From positions 106,737 to 170,736 of the forward strand of contig NZ_JAMXBH010000012.1 of assembly GCF_023913735.1 (NCBI RefSeq): DNA of 64,000 bases, given 5' to 3'. Shown here piece after piece: positions 18,586-28,310 of this stretch (position 1 is its first letter; every line of letters begins with the position of its first letter). The DNA comes from Pseudarthrobacter raffinosi. GTDB taxonomy: Bacteria > Actinomycetota > Actinomycetes > Actinomycetales > Micrococcaceae. The translations under genes were made by a program, and so were the position numbers. Under the pieces are notes generated by a model that made no database searches, had not been told where the DNA came from, and saw only the letters and a list, made by a program, of their open reading frames with translations.

Positions 18586-20238
18586 CTAGGCCGCGGCGAG
18601 CTCCTCTTTGGTTGCCTTTTCGCGGGCCTCGGTGAGGTAGCGGGCGTAGGCGGGGAGGGTCAGGAAGGACGGGAAGTCCTGGCCGAGGGTGACTTCCTCG
18701 AAGATGTCGCGGGAGTCTTCGAAGCGGTCGCCGTCGAAGCGTTCCAGGCGTGCGAACTCTTCGTCGAGCAGTTCCTCGATCCACTGGTGTGTGATGATTT
18801 CGCCGCGGTCGGTGATGGCGCTGGCGAACATCCACTGCCAGATCTGGGAGCGGGAGATTTCCGCGGTGGCGGCGTCCTCCATGAGGTTGTGGATGGCGAC
18901 GGCGCCGTTCCCGCGGAGCCAGGACTCGATGTAGCGGATACCTACCTCGATGTTGTTCCGGATGCCCTGCTCGGTGATGGTGCCTTCGGTGGCGGCCACG
19001 TTGATGAGGGCGCGGTCATCGGGGATGACGTCCTCACGGGTGCGGTCCAGCTGGTTGGGACGCTCGCCAAGGATGGCATCGAAAACTTCGCGGCAGACCG
19101 GAACCAGGTCCGGGTGGGCCACCCAGGAGCCGTCGAAGCCGTCATTGGCCTCGCGGGTCTTGTCGGCACGGACCTTCTCGAACGCGTTGGTGTTGGCGGC
19201 CTCGTCCTTGCGGTTGGGAACGGCAGCGGCCATACCGCCGATGGCCATGGCGCCGCGCTTGTGGCAGGCACGGACCAGCTGTTCGGTGTAGGCACGCATG
19301 AACGGCTGGGTCATGGTCACCTGGGCGCGGTCCGGCAGGACGAACCGGGGGCCGCGGGTACGGAAGTTCTTGATCAGGGAGAAGATGTAGTCCCAGCGGC
19401 CGGCGTTCAGGCCCGACGCGTGATCACGCAGTTCGTAGAGGATCTCCTCCATTTCGAACGCCGCGGTGATGGTCTCGATCAGCACGGTGGCGCGGATGGT
19501 GCCCTGCGGAATGCCCAGCAGGTCCTGGGCGAGGATGAAGATGTCATTCCACAGCCGTGCCTCGAGGTGGTTCTCGATCTTGGGCAGGTAAAAGTACGGG
19601 CCCTTGCCCTGGGCCAGCAGGCGGTGGGCGTTGTGGAAGAAGAACAGGCCGAAGTCCACGATGCCGCCGGCCACGGGAGCGCCGTCGATGATCATGTGCT
19701 TCTCGGGCAGGTGCCAGCCGCGGGGGCGCACCACGATGGTGGGCAGTTCGTCGGCCGGGCGGAGCTTGTATTCCTTGCCCTCGGGGGAGGTGAAATCGAT
19801 CCGGCGCTCCAGCGCATCGGTGAGGTTCAGCTGGCCCTTGATGACGTTCCGCCAGGTGGGGGTGGAGGAGTCTTCCATGTCAGCAAGCCAGACCTTCGCG
19901 CCGGAGTTCAGCGCGTTGATGGTCATTTTCTTATCCACCGGTCCGGTGATTTCCACGCGGCGGTCCTCCAGGCCCGGGGCCGGGGGAGCGACGCGCCACG
20001 ACGGGTCGTTGCGGATGTCCTCGGTTTCGCGGAGGAACCTCGGATCCTGGCCGCCGGCGATGTCCGCCCGGCGGGTCCTGCGTGCCTGCAGCAGTTCCTG
20101 CCGGCGCTCGGCCGTGGCCCGGTGCAGCTTGGCGACAAACTCCAGTGCATCCGGAGTAAGAACCTCGTCCTGCCGGCAAATGGGCTGCGCGGCCAAAGTG
20201 ATCCCGTTGATGGTGAAGCTGTCAGTGAAGGTGTTCAT
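18586..20238 (-). CDS. aceB: Malate synthase A
   Basis: The 550-aa length is normal for the A isoform. Recognisable segments are [52 protein letters not shown] and [20 protein letters not shown], covering the Mg-binding acids and catalytic region. It condenses glyoxylate with acetyl-CoA to malate, completing the glyoxylate shunt with isocitrate lyase just upstream. A 20-bp perfect hairpin between the two genes suggests differential expression. It starts at ATG 20238 with GGAG upstream. Confidence 0.96.
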   Translation of the reverse strand: MNTFTDSFTINGITLAAQPICRQDEVLTPDALEFVAKLHRATAERRQELLQARRTRRADIAGGQDPRFLRETEDIRNDPSWRVAPPAPGLEDRRVEITGPVDKKMTINALNSGAKVWLADMEDSSTPTWRNVIKGQLNLTDALERRIDFTSPEGKEYKLRPADELPTIVVRPRGWHLPEKHMIIDGAPVAGGIVDFGLFFFHNAHRLLAQGKGPYFYLPKIENHLEARLWNDIFILAQDLLGIPQGTIRATVLIETITAAFEMEEILYELRDHASGLNAGRWDYIFSLIKNFRTRGPRFVLPDRAQVTMTQPFMRAYTEQLVRACHKRGAMAIGGMAAAVPNRKDEAANTNAFEKVRADKTREANDGFDGSWVAHPDLVPVCREVFDAILGERPNQLDRTREDVIPDDRALINVAATEGTITEQGIRNNIEVGIRYIESWLRGNGAVAIHNLMEDAATAEISRSQIWQWMFASAITDRGEIITHQWIEELLDEEFARLERFDGDRFEDSRDIFEEVTLGQDFPSFLTLPAYARYLTEAREKATKEELAAA

Positions 20239-20269
20239 TTCAATCTCCTGGAGCTGTGCCCAAACTGGG

Positions 20270-20315
20270 TAGCACTAAGTGTCGTTTTGAGCCTCCAAAA
20301 CGACACTTAGTGCTA
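20270..20315. terminator. 20-bp perfect hairpin between aceA and aceB
   Basis: TAGCACTAAGTGTCGTTTTG (20270-20289) and its exact complement (20296-20315) flank a 6-base loop. It lies downstream of the aceA stop and 32 bases before the aceB start on the same strand. There is no clean U-run, so it may be an attenuator or RNA-processing/stability element rather than a full terminator. Confidence 0.7.
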
Positions 20316-20330
20316 CTTACTTGGGGAAAA

Positions 20331-21647
20331 TTAGTGGAACTGGCCTTCTTCGGTGGATCCCACCAGTGCCAGGGTTGATGCGTTCGGGTTGAGCGCAGTT
20401 GCAATGTCGTCGAAGTAGCCGGTGCCGACTTCGCGCTGGTGCTTGGTCGCGGTGTAGCCGCGGGACTCGGAGGCGAATTCCTTTTCCTGCAGCTCGACGT
20501 AGGCGCTCATGCCTTCACGGGCGTAACCGTGGGCGAGATCGAACATCGAGTAGTTCAGGGCGTGGAAGCCGGCCAGGGTGATGAACTGGAACGTGAAGCC
20601 CATGGCGCCGAGTTCACGCTGGAACTTGGCGATCGTGGTGTCGTCCAGGTGCTTACGCCAGTTGAACGACGGCGAGCAGTTGTAGGAGAGCATCTGGTCC
20701 GGGAAGTCGGCCTTGACGGCCTCGGCGAACTTGCGGGCAAGCTCGAGGTCCGGGGTGCCCGTCTCCATCCAGATGAGGTCAGAGTACGGGGCATAGGCCT
20801 TGGCGCGGGCGATGCAGGGTTCGATGCCGTTGCGGACCTTGTAGAAACCTTCCGGCGTGCGTTCGCCGGTGACGAATTCCTTGTCGCGGGGATCGACGTC
20901 GGAGGTGATCAGCGTGGCTGCCTCGGCGTCGGTGCGGGCGATGACCACCGAGGGGGTGCCGGCGACATCGGCGGCCAGGCGGGCCGCGTTCAGGGTCCGG
21001 ACGTGCTGCTGGGTGGGGATCAGCACCTTGCCACCGAGGTGACCGCACTTCTTTTCCGAGGCGAGCTGGTCTTCCCAGTGCACACCTGCCGCGCCTGCCT
21101 GGATCATGGATTTCATGAGCTCGTAGGCGTTCAGCGGGCCGCCGAAGCCGGCCTCGGCGTCGGCAACGATCGGCACCATCCAGTCCTCAACGGTCTGGAT
21201 GCCTTCGGAGAACTCAATCTGGTCCGCACGCAGGAGTGCGTTGTTGATGCGGCGCACCACGGTCGGAACCGAGTTGGCCGGGTACAGCGACTGGTCCGGG
21301 TAGGTGTGGCCGGAGTTGTTGGCGTCGGCGGCAACCTGCCAGCCGGAGAGGTAGATGGCGCGGAGGCCGGCCTTGACCTGCTGCACGGCCTGGTTGCCGG
21401 TCAGGGCGCCCAGGGCGTTGGTGTACCCGCCGGTCTTGTGCTCTTCGGTCAGCTGCTTCCACAGTTTCTCGGATCCGCGGCGGGCCAGCGTGTGCTCTTC
21501 GGAGACACGGCCGCGGAGCTTGACGACGTCCGTTGCCTTGTAGTCACGGGTCACACCTTCCCAGCGGGGATTGGCGGCCCACTCGAGCTCCAGGGCTGCG
21601 GCCTGCTCTTCGGGCGTCGGCTGGGTGGGCTCAAATGCTGCAGTCAT
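20331..21647 (-). CDS. aceA: Isocitrate lyase
   Basis: The 438-aa protein has the family signature KKCGHLGGK with catalytic Cys201, plus [17 protein letters not shown] and [15 protein letters not shown]. It splits isocitrate into glyoxylate and succinate in the cytoplasm, allowing growth on acetate, fatty acids or other two-carbon units. The length is that of the standard bacterial form. The ScfR/RamB-like gene is divergent, 180 bases away, and is the likely regulator. Confidence 0.97.
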   Translation of the reverse strand: MTAAFEPTQPTPEEQAAALELEWAANPRWEGVTRDYKATDVVKLRGRVSEEHTLARRGSEKLWKQLTEEHKTGGYTNALGALTGNQAVQQVKAGLRAIYLSGWQVAADANNSGHTYPDQSLYPANSVPTVVRRINNALLRADQIEFSEGIQTVEDWMVPIVADAEAGFGGPLNAYELMKSMIQAGAAGVHWEDQLASEKKCGHLGGKVLIPTQQHVRTLNAARLAADVAGTPSVVIARTDAEAATLITSDVDPRDKEFVTGERTPEGFYKVRNGIEPCIARAKAYAPYSDLIWMETGTPDLELARKFAEAVKADFPDQMLSYNCSPSFNWRKHLDDTTIAKFQRELGAMGFTFQFITLAGFHALNYSMFDLAHGYAREGMSAYVELQEKEFASESRGYTATKHQREVGTGYFDDIATALNPNASTLALVGSTEEGQFH

Positions 21648-21686
21648 CGTTGTCTCCTTGATTGAGCTCCGGGTGGATATCTGCCG

Positions 21687-21714
21687 GCCGGAGCTGCTTC
21701 GTTGCAGTTCCGGC
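21687..21714 (-). promoter_or_regulatory. Hairpin in the aceA leader
   Basis: GCCGGAGCTGC (21687-21697) pairs with GCAGTTCCGGC (21704-21714) over 11 bases, with one mismatch that is a wobble pair on one strand, around a 6-base loop. It lies 40-67 bases upstream of the aceA ATG and is probably transcribed in the leader. Function is unknown. Confidence 0.45.
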
Positions 21715-21795
21715 CAGCTACCCCGGTGCGGTGTTTCTTTCCGTGATTACTACTTTTCAGCACTTCACAACACTTCTCTAGGGGAAAACAATGGA

Positions 21796-21811
21796 AAGAA
21801 ATGCATTTCTT
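21796..21811. promoter_or_regulatory. 16-bp palindromic operator candidate
   Basis: AAGAAATGCATTTCTT is a perfect palindrome ending 16 bases before the chosen start of the regulator and lying in the aceA-regulator divergent region. It does not match the C. glutamicum RamB motif as I remember it. Autoregulation is a reasonable guess. Confidence 0.45.
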
Positions 21812-21827
21812 CGCGTATGCTCAAGAA

Positions 21828-23315
21828 ATGACGCCTGGAAGCTGGAACCGCGAAGTCGTACTGCCACTGTCGTCCGCCGCCTCCCTGGAACTGGACGTCA
21901 TCAGCCTGGGCCGCCGGGTGCGGCATCTGCGCAAACAGGCCGGGCTCACGCTCGATGACCTGAGCGCCGCCGTCGGGACTGCCCCCAGCCAGTTGAGCCT
22001 GATCGAAAACGGTAAGCGGGAGCCCAAACTTTCGCTGCTGCAGGGGCTGGCCGCCGCGCTCAACGTGAGCATCGACCAGCTGCTGGGCGCCGAACCGCCA
22101 AGCCGCCGCGCGGCCCTGGAAATTGAGCTGGAACGCTACCAGCGCGGACCGCTGTACGAGTCCCTTAATCTGCCCAAAATCCGCATCAGCTCACGGCTTC
22201 CGGTCGATGTGCTGGAGGCGCAGGTGGGGCTGCTGCACGAGCTCGAACGCAAGCTTAACGAGCAGGTGGCGACGCCGGAAGAGGCCCGCCGCGCGAACGG
22301 TGAGCTGCGTGCCATGATGCGCGAGCGCGGCAACTACTTCCCGGAGTATGAGGCCGAGGCGCAGAAGGTGCTCGGGCTGGTGGGTTACACGGCCGGGCCG
22401 CTGAGCCAGCACGTCATCGCCGACATCGCCGAGAAGCTCGGATTCACCCTCCACCACGTGAGCGACCTGCCGCATTCCACTCGTTCAGTAACGGATTTGA
22501 AGAATCACAGAATTTACCTGACGCAGAGCCAGCGGCAGGACCACGACCCCCGCTCCGTCCTGCTGCAGGCGCTGGGGCACTACGTTTTGGGGCATGAGAC
22601 GCCGAAAAACTACGGCGACTTCCTCGGCCAGCGGGTGGCCACGAACTACTTCGCGGCCGCGCTCCTGCTGCCGGAGCAGGCCACTGTGGACTTCCTGCAG
22701 AAAGCCAAGGCTGCCAAGGAAATCGCCGTGGAGGACATCCGGGACGCTTTTGCCGTCTCCTACGAGACCGCCGCGCACCGCTTCACCAACCTGGCCACGA
22801 AGCACCTGGGCATCACCACCCACTTCCAGAAGACCCACAAGAGCGGCATCATCTACAAGGCCTATGAGAACGACGGCGTGACGTTCCCGATGGACCACAC
22901 CGGCGCCATCGAGGGCCAGCCGTCGTGCAAGGCGTGGACGTCGCGGGCAGTGTTCGATGTGCCGGACAAGTTCAGCGCGTACAGCCAGTACACCGACACT
23001 CCGTCCGGCACGTATTGGTGCACGGCCCGGACCGAGCGCTCGGCCAACGGTGAGTTCTCCCTAAGCATCGGGGTGCCGTACCAGCATGTGAAGTGGTTCC
23101 GCGGCCGGGAAACCACGGCCCGCGAAAAGTCCACGTGTCCGGACCCGAACTGCTGCAAGCGTCCACCGGCCGCGCTGGCCTCCGAGTGGGCGGGCAACGC
23201 CTGGCCGTCTGCCCGCGCCCATTCGCACCTGCTCGCCGCGATGCCACCAGGCGCGTTCCCCGGCGTGGACGAGACCGAGGTCTACTCGTTCCTGGCTGCG
23301 CACTCGCGGAGCTGA
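21828..23315 (+). CDS. ScfR/RamB-like acetate-metabolism regulator
   Basis: From ATG 21828 the protein is 495 aa; a start at 21801 is possible but lies inside the palindrome. Residues ~25-85 are an XRE helix-turn-helix (LGRRVRHLRKQAGLTLDDL, SQLSLIENGKREPKLSLLQGL). A degenerate ImmA/IrrE-like domain follows, with LLQALGHYVLGHE where active peptidases have HExxH, then a C-terminal DUF2083-type region with CPDPNCCKRPP. Relatives (RamB, ScfR) control aceA/aceB and acetate use, which matches its position beside both genes. Confidence 0.88.
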   Translation: MTPGSWNREVVLPLSSAASLELDVISLGRRVRHLRKQAGLTLDDLSAAVGTAPSQLSLIENGKREPKLSLLQGLAAALNVSIDQLLGAEPPSRRAALEIELERYQRGPLYESLNLPKIRISSRLPVDVLEAQVGLLHELERKLNEQVATPEEARRANGELRAMMRERGNYFPEYEAEAQKVLGLVGYTAGPLSQHVIADIAEKLGFTLHHVSDLPHSTRSVTDLKNHRIYLTQSQRQDHDPRSVLLQALGHYVLGHETPKNYGDFLGQRVATNYFAAALLLPEQATVDFLQKAKAAKEIAVEDIRDAFAVSYETAAHRFTNLATKHLGITTHFQKTHKSGIIYKAYENDGVTFPMDHTGAIEGQPSCKAWTSRAVFDVPDKFSAYSQYTDTPSGTYWCTARTERSANGEFSLSIGVPYQHVKWFRGRETTAREKSTCPDPNCCKRPPAALASEWAGNAWPSARAHSHLLAAMPPGAFPGVDETEVYSFLAAHSRS

Positions 23316-23321
23316 CCGCGG

Positions 23322-23445
23322 GCGTCACGCAGAGCATGCTTATGGTTCAGTCCCGGGCAGCTTTCGGCTGGAAATCCCCTGAAATCCTCGGTTTGCAGGC
23401 CCTTTTGGTGGACGAAGCCCGCTGAAAGCGTGCTGTGCGTGACGC
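23322..23445. repeat. Long-loop inverted repeat
   Basis: GCGTCACGCAGAGCATGCTT (from 23322) and a 21-base arm at 23425-23445 are complementary with two mismatches, separated by 82 bases. It lies between the convergent ScfR and TAXI genes and looks like another repetitive palindromic unit. No ORF is evident inside. Confidence 0.65.
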
Positions 23446-23480
23446 GGCAGCCAGCCAACGTGCCACCCGATTCGCCCCAC

Positions 23481-24524
23481 CTACCCGTGGAGCTCCCGGT
23501 ACGCCGCAACGGCGCCGGGGTGCAGGGGCAAACCCGCGGTGTTGATCAAGGATTCCGGACTCAGGAACTGGACCCCCAGGCTGGAACGCGGAATCAGTTC
23601 CTCGGCGTGGCCCACCAGCAATTCGACGGTCCGCTTGACGGTACGGTCATCAAGATCGCTCCGGCACAGCAGCAGGTTCGCCACGCCCACGGTCCACACG
23701 GCCGGAATGCCCGCGTAGGCGCCCGCCGGGATCAGCACCCGGTCGTAGAAGACGCCGTATTTCGCCCGCAGTGCCGGCAGCAGCGGCGACAGATCGAGGA
23801 AACCCAGCCCGACGTCGTCGTTCGCGGCGGCAATGGCCGCGGTAGGCACGCCGCCTGACCAGAACAACGCGTCGACCGTTCCGTCCCGCAGTGCCGCGAG
23901 GCCCTCGTTGAGGCCGAGGCTCAGCACCGTGACGCCGCCGGCGGTGCCCGCAGTGCTGCTCAGCCCGGCAGCCTCGAGCAGCCGCGGAGTGGTCAGCGAC
24001 GTCCCCGAGCCGGGCTCGCCGACAGCCACGGTCCGGCCGGCAAGCCCGCTAATGTCCCGGATCCCGCTGTTGTGCCGGATGACGCAGTGGACGTAATTTT
24101 CATACACCTTTCCGACGGCGGAAAGTCCGACGGCGGGCGACTCACCCACCGCTGTGCTTCGGGCAGCCGAATCCGCGAGCGCGACGGCGAACGTGGCTTT
24201 GCCGGTCAGCAGATGTTCGAGGTTGTCCAGGCTGCCGCCGGTAGTCAGCGCCGTGGCCAAGCCGGCCACCCCGTGACGTTGGAGGGATGCCGCCAGCAGC
24301 TCGGCGAACTCCAGGTAGAAGCCGCCAGGCTCGCCGCCGGCCACGGTGACGGTGGCCGGGCGGTCCGTCGGCGTGCACGCACCCAGGCCCGGCAGGAGCA
24401 GCCCGGATAAACCGGCCGCGAGTCCGGCCTTGAGGACGGTTCGCCGCGGGGGATCAGGGGGAAGCGGGGGACTCGTGGGCAAGGCCAGCGCTCCGGCCAG
24501 GCGCCCCCCGAACAGGTCACCCAC
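23481..24524 (-). CDS. Orphan TAXI-family binding lipoprotein (Tat signal)
   Basis: Start GTG 24524 (GTGGGTGA, overlapping the kinase stop) gives 347 aa. Residues ~27-50 form a Tat-type lipoprotein signal: RRTVLKAGLAAGLSGLLLPG followed by LGAC. The mature part matches TRAP-associated extracytoplasmic immunogenic proteins (VTVAGGEPGGFYLEFAELLA, VYENYVHCVIRHNSGI, TVAVGEPGSGTSLTTPRLLEAAG). No TRAP membrane genes are adjacent. Cotranscription with a histidine kinase suggests it presents a ligand, perhaps an organic acid, to the sensor. Confidence 0.85.
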   Translation of the reverse strand: MGDLFGGRLAGALALPTSPPLPPDPPRRTVLKAGLAAGLSGLLLPGLGACTPTDRPATVTVAGGEPGGFYLEFAELLAASLQRHGVAGLATALTTGGSLDNLEHLLTGKATFAVALADSAARSTAVGESPAVGLSAVGKVYENYVHCVIRHNSGIRDISGLAGRTVAVGEPGSGTSLTTPRLLEAAGLSSTAGTAGGVTVLSLGLNEGLAALRDGTVDALFWSGGVPTAAIAAANDDVGLGFLDLSPLLPALRAKYGVFYDRVLIPAGAYAGIPAVWTVGVANLLLCRSDLDDRTVKRTVELLVGHAEELIPRSSLGVQFLSPESLINTAGLPLHPGAVAAYRELHG

Positions 24525-25986
24525 GCGGAGCCGCCTGCTCCGGCCCGGTCTGTTCCGGCCCGGCAAAACTTCCCGGCAGCTCCGCGGCCCACGGAAACTC
24601 GAGGCGCGCGATCAGGCCATGCGGCGAGGCCTCGGCAAGCACCAGCAGGCCACCGTTGGCGGCTGCCAGCTTGTCCACGATGGTCATGCCCAGCCCGGTG
24701 CCGCGGATGCTCCGGTGCGCCGGGGACCGCCAGAAGCGGCTGGTGGCCGCTGTCCGTTCGTCGGCGGAAAGCCCGGGGCCGTCGTCGGACACTTCGATGG
24801 CCACCGTGCCTTGGCGCTCGCGGGCAGCAACCGAGATGTGGGCGCCGGGAGCGTACTTGATGGCGTTGTTCAGAAGTTCGCCGACCATCTGGGCCAGCTC
24901 TGCGGCGCTGCACGCGATGTGCACGGCGGGGGCCGGCGGATCTGCCAGCAGGATCGATGCTCCGCCGCGCTGGGCGGCGGGGCCCGCCCGTTCGGTTTCT
25001 TCCTGCAGGACCGGGTACGGATCAAGCGGCGCTTGTGCCGCGGGCGACGGGGTTCCCAGCGGGCCCCGTGCGGAGTCCTCGGAGGCCCGGTGCTCGGCGG
25101 ACGCCAGCCGCAAAACGCCGTCCAGGATCTCCTCCACACGTTCGAGCTCGGCCAGCACCCCTGCGGCGGCGTCGTGCTCCCGGGCGGTCTTCAGTTCCAG
25201 CTGCAGCAAATCGATCCTGAGCCGCAGCGCCCCCACGGGATTGCGTAGCTCGTGCGACGTGTCAGCTATCAGTTGCCGCTGCGAATCGAGGCTGTGGCTG
25301 ACGGTCTGCGCCATGGTGGTGAATGAACGGCTCAGTTCCCGCAGTTCCGGCGGCCCGGCCTCCGGAAGCTGTCCGGTCCGGCCCGTTGCCTCAAGTTCCG
25401 TGACGGCGGCGTTCAGCCGATGCACGGGGCGCAGCACCCACTCGGTCACGCGGGCCGCACCAAGCAGTAGCACCGCAGCCAGGACCGCCGCTGCCACTGC
25501 GACGATGAGCCACCGCTCCCGAAGTTTCTGCCGGGCCGCGTCCAGTTTGACCTCGAGGACCGCCTCGCCCAGGACCTGGCTCGCGCTGCCGAAGGAGCGG
25601 GAGATCACCTCGGAGGAAGGCCCGAACGGCTGCAGCGGGCTGAGCGTGGTGTCGCTAAGGTTCAGGTTCGCCCTGGCCACCGCGTCCCGGACGTCCGGCC
25701 GGTCCTCGCTCAGGCCACCGGAGCGCAGGGTTCCCTGCTGGAGACGGATCAGGACTCCTTCGCCGTAGAGCTCGGAATACCGGTCCATCTCCGTTTGCAA
25801 TTGAGCGGTTTCGCCGGCGGAAGCTGCGTCGAACGCCACCTGTGCCAGGCGGTTGAGGGAAGCGGCACGGTTGATCTGGAGTTCCTGGGTCAGTTCGCGG
25901 CCGGCGGACGTCAGGATGGCGTTGGAGGTGATGATGACAATGAGCAACGCCAGGACACTCAGGATGCCCAGGACGCGCAGTTTCAC
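24517..25986 (-). CDS. Sensor histidine kinase
   Basis: The 489-aa protein has TM1 near residues 5-27, an extracytoplasmic sensor of ~120 residues, TM2 (LIVAVAAAVLAAVLLLGAA), HAMP, the phosphoacceptor box ADTSHELRNPVG, and an HATPase domain with NNAIKYAPG, VSDDGPGLSADE and GTGLGMTIVDKLAAANGG. Its start overlaps the response-regulator stop by four bases, and its stop overlaps the TAXI start. The architecture resembles TctE-like carboxylate sensors. Confidence 0.92.
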   Translation of the reverse strand: MKLRVLGILSVLALLIVIITSNAILTSAGRELTQELQINRAASLNRLAQVAFDAASAGETAQLQTEMDRYSELYGEGVLIRLQQGTLRSGGLSEDRPDVRDAVARANLNLSDTTLSPLQPFGPSSEVISRSFGSASQVLGEAVLEVKLDAARQKLRERWLIVAVAAAVLAAVLLLGAARVTEWVLRPVHRLNAAVTELEATGRTGQLPEAGPPELRELSRSFTTMAQTVSHSLDSQRQLIADTSHELRNPVGALRLRIDLLQLELKTAREHDAAAGVLAELERVEEILDGVLRLASAEHRASEDSARGPLGTPSPAAQAPLDPYPVLQEETERAGPAAQRGGASILLADPPAPAVHIACSAAELAQMVGELLNNAIKYAPGAHISVAARERQGTVAIEVSDDGPGLSADERTAATSRFWRSPAHRSIRGTGLGMTIVDKLAAANGGLLVLAEASPHGLIARLEFPWAAELPGSFAGPEQTGPEQAAPRG

Positions 25987-26651
25987 GCCGGGTCCGCCTC
26001 GACCCGGTAGCCGACGCCGCGGACGTTGATGATGAAGCCCGGTAACTGGAGCTTGGCCCGCAGCCCCGTCAGGTGCACGTCAAGGGACCGGGACGAGGCC
26101 ACGAAGGCGTCGCCCCACAGCGCGTCCAGGATCTGTTCACGGGTGACCACCGAACCGGCGTGGCTGGCCAACAGGGCCAGCAGGTCAAACTCGGTGGCCG
26201 TCAGCGGGAGCACCTCGGAACGGAGGGCCGCCACGCGCCGCTCGAGGTCGATCTCAAGATCACCCAGCACCACACTCTGCTGCCGCGTACCGCGATAGCG
26301 GCCGGCACGCCGCGTGACGGCTTCGATGCGGGCGAGAAGTTCCACGAGCTTTACTGGCTTGACGAGGTAGTCGTCCGCTCCGGACCGCAGGCCGAGCACC
26401 ACACTGCGTTCGTCGTCGCGCGCGGTGAGAATCAGGATGGGCACCGGCGTGACCTGGCGCAGTTTCCGCAGCACCTCCAGCCCGTCCATATCGGGAAGGC
26501 CGAGGTCCAGCAGGATCACTTCGAACTTCCGGTGGACCAGCAGGGCGTCTGCTCCGCGGGCAACCCGGGTGGGGTTGTGCCCCGCGGTCGCGACGGCGGC
26601 GGCGAGGGCGGACGCCATGGCGTCGTCGTCCTCGACGATGAGCAACTCCAT
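25983..26651 (-). CDS. OmpR-family response regulator
   Basis: The 222-aa protein has a receiver domain (LLIVEDDDAMASAL; phosphoacceptor Asp in VILLDLGLPDMDG; KPVKLVELLARIEAV) and a winged-helix DNA-binding domain (PLTATEFDLLALLASHAG, DVHLTGLRAKL, VRGVGYRVE). It is first in the response regulator-kinase-TAXI operon and divergent from the MHS carrier gene, its likely target. An inverted repeat CCTAA-N7-TTAGG lies between the two. Confidence 0.93.
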   Translation of the reverse strand: MELLIVEDDDAMASALAAAVATAGHNPTRVARGADALLVHRKFEVILLDLGLPDMDGLEVLRKLRQVTPVPILILTARDDERSVVLGLRSGADDYLVKPVKLVELLARIEAVTRRAGRYRGTRQQSVVLGDLEIDLERRVAALRSEVLPLTATEFDLLALLASHAGSVVTREQILDALWGDAFVASSRSLDVHLTGLRAKLQLPGFIINVRGVGYRVEADPA

Positions 26652-26725
26652 GGCCTGGTTCCCTTATTCGCTGAGTGGGCAACGCAAACTGCCCGCTTTG
26701 GAGATTACCCCGTCGCCCGCCGAAA

Positions 26726-26742
26726 CCTAAGGAAGTGTTAGG
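26726..26742. promoter_or_regulatory. Candidate response-regulator operator
   Basis: CCTAA (26726-26730) and TTAGG (26738-26742) form an inverted repeat 75 bases upstream of the response-regulator start, in the 251-base divergent region with the MHS gene. Assignment is by position only. Confidence 0.4.
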
Positions 26743-26902
26743 AAATGCCCTCCCACGTTGGATGTGCCTTGCATCACGCATAACTTGGATGAGGCCCTCG
26801 GCGTTTGAGGGGGGCCCGTCAACGTCGAGGAGGAACCATGGGCAACGTAGCCATGGACAGCACGAAAGTAAGAACAGCGCCGCAGTCCGGGGAGGTTCAA
26901 CG

Positions 26903-28294
26903 ATGAGCGCCCAGCACGCAGTCCAGAGCGAGGCAGCACAGACCCGCCGGGCCGTGAGCAACATCCTCAAGGGTTCAGCGGGCAACCTCGTGGAGTGGTA
27001 CGACCTCTACGTTTACACAGTCTTCGCGGCGTACTTCCAGTCGCACTTCTTCAATTCCCAAGACGACCTGCAGGCCGGGCTCGAGGCCATGGCCGTCTTC
27101 TCGACGTCGTTCCTGATGCGTCCGGTGGGTGCCTGGTTCTTCGGCCGCTATGCCGACCGCAAGGGCCGCAAGGCGGCCCTGACGCTCAGCGTAACGATCA
27201 TGTCCGCCGGTTCCTTCGCCATCGCCATCTTGCCGACGACCCAGCAGATAGGCGTCTGGGCGCTGATTCTGCTGATCCTTGTGCGGCTGGTCCAGGGCTT
27301 CTCCGTGGGCGGCGAATACGGCACCAGCGCCACCTACATGTCCGAGGCCGCCACATCCAAACGCCGCGGCTTCTTCTCAAGCTTCCAATACGTCACGCTG
27401 ATCGGCGGCCAGATGCTGGCCCTGCTGGTGCTCGTCATCCTGCAGAACACCATGGACAAGGGCGCCCTGACTGAGTGGGGCTGGCGCATCCCCTTCGCGA
27501 TCGGCGGCGTCGCCGCGCTCGTGGTCCTGTGGCTGCGGCGCTCGATGGAAGAAACCGTGTCCGCCGAGCAGGTCGAGGCCGCCAAGGTTCCGGCCGTGGC
27601 CGGCGTTGCCCAACCGGGCACCATGAAGTTGCTGTTCACCCAGCACTGGAAGCCGCTGCTGATCTGCATCGGCGTCACCCTCGGCGGCACCGTGGCGTTC
27701 TACACATACACCAACTTCATTCTGAAGTTCATGAACGATACCTCCGGGATCGCCAAGACCGACACCTCCGTGATCAACTTCTGGGCGCTGTTCATCTTCA
27801 TGCTGCTCCAGCCGGTCTACGGGATCATCTCGGACAAGGTCGGGCGCCGGCCGCTGCTGCTTTGGTTCGGCATCACGGGTGTGTTGTTCACCTGGCCGCT
27901 GCTCTCCACGCTGTCCAACACCAAGGACCCGTTCACGGCATTCCTGCTGATGCTGGGCGGCCTGCTGATCGTCGGCGGCTACACCTCGATCAATGCCCTC
28001 GTGAAGGCCGAGCTGTTCCCGGCCTCCATCCGCGCCCTCGGCGTTGGCCTGGGCTACGCGATCGCGAACTCACTCTTCGGCGGCACCGTCCCGCTGCTTG
28101 GTGCGGCGTTCCAGAAGGCCCAGCGCGTGGACCTGTTCTTCACCTACGTTACCGTGGCCATTGCCATCTCACTGCTGGTCTACATCTTCGCCCTGAAGAA
28201 CAAGAAAACCACGCACCTGGACCGCGAACAGGGCGATGCCTGGAACCGCCCGGCAAAGGACGACGACAAGGACAAGGACCTCATCAACGCCTAG
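26903..28294 (+). CDS. MFS transporter, metabolite:H+ symporter (MHS) type
   Basis: ATG 26903 follows GGAGG by eight bases and gives 463 aa; longer upstream frames lack coding signal. It has twelve predicted helices, opening GSAGNLVEWYDLYVYTVFAAYF, the hallmark of KgtP/ProP/ShiA carriers, then RPVGAWFFGRYADRKGRK and RLVQGFSVGGEYGTSATYMSE. Members import alpha-ketoglutarate, citrate or other carboxylates with protons. The adjacent two-component system probably controls it. Confidence 0.88.
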   Translation: MSAQHAVQSEAAQTRRAVSNILKGSAGNLVEWYDLYVYTVFAAYFQSHFFNSQDDLQAGLEAMAVFSTSFLMRPVGAWFFGRYADRKGRKAALTLSVTIMSAGSFAIAILPTTQQIGVWALILLILVRLVQGFSVGGEYGTSATYMSEAATSKRRGFFSSFQYVTLIGGQMLALLVLVILQNTMDKGALTEWGWRIPFAIGGVAALVVLWLRRSMEETVSAEQVEAAKVPAVAGVAQPGTMKLLFTQHWKPLLICIGVTLGGTVAFYTYTNFILKFMNDTSGIAKTDTSVINFWALFIFMLLQPVYGIISDKVGRRPLLLWFGITGVLFTWPLLSTLSNTKDPFTAFLLMLGGLLIVGGYTSINALVKAELFPASIRALGVGLGYAIANSLFGGTVPLLGAAFQKAQRVDLFFTYVTVAIAISLLVYIFALKNKKTTHLDREQGDAWNRPAKDDDKDKDLINA

Positions 28295-28310
28295 CGCTGT
28301 GGGCAGCTCC

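Noticed and set aside
18457..20310. Long open frame (over 600 codons) on the plus strand opposite aceB
   Set aside because: High GC gives long antisense frames. The minus strand encodes an unmistakable malate synthase, while the plus-strand translation is Gly/Val/Asp-rich with no domain.
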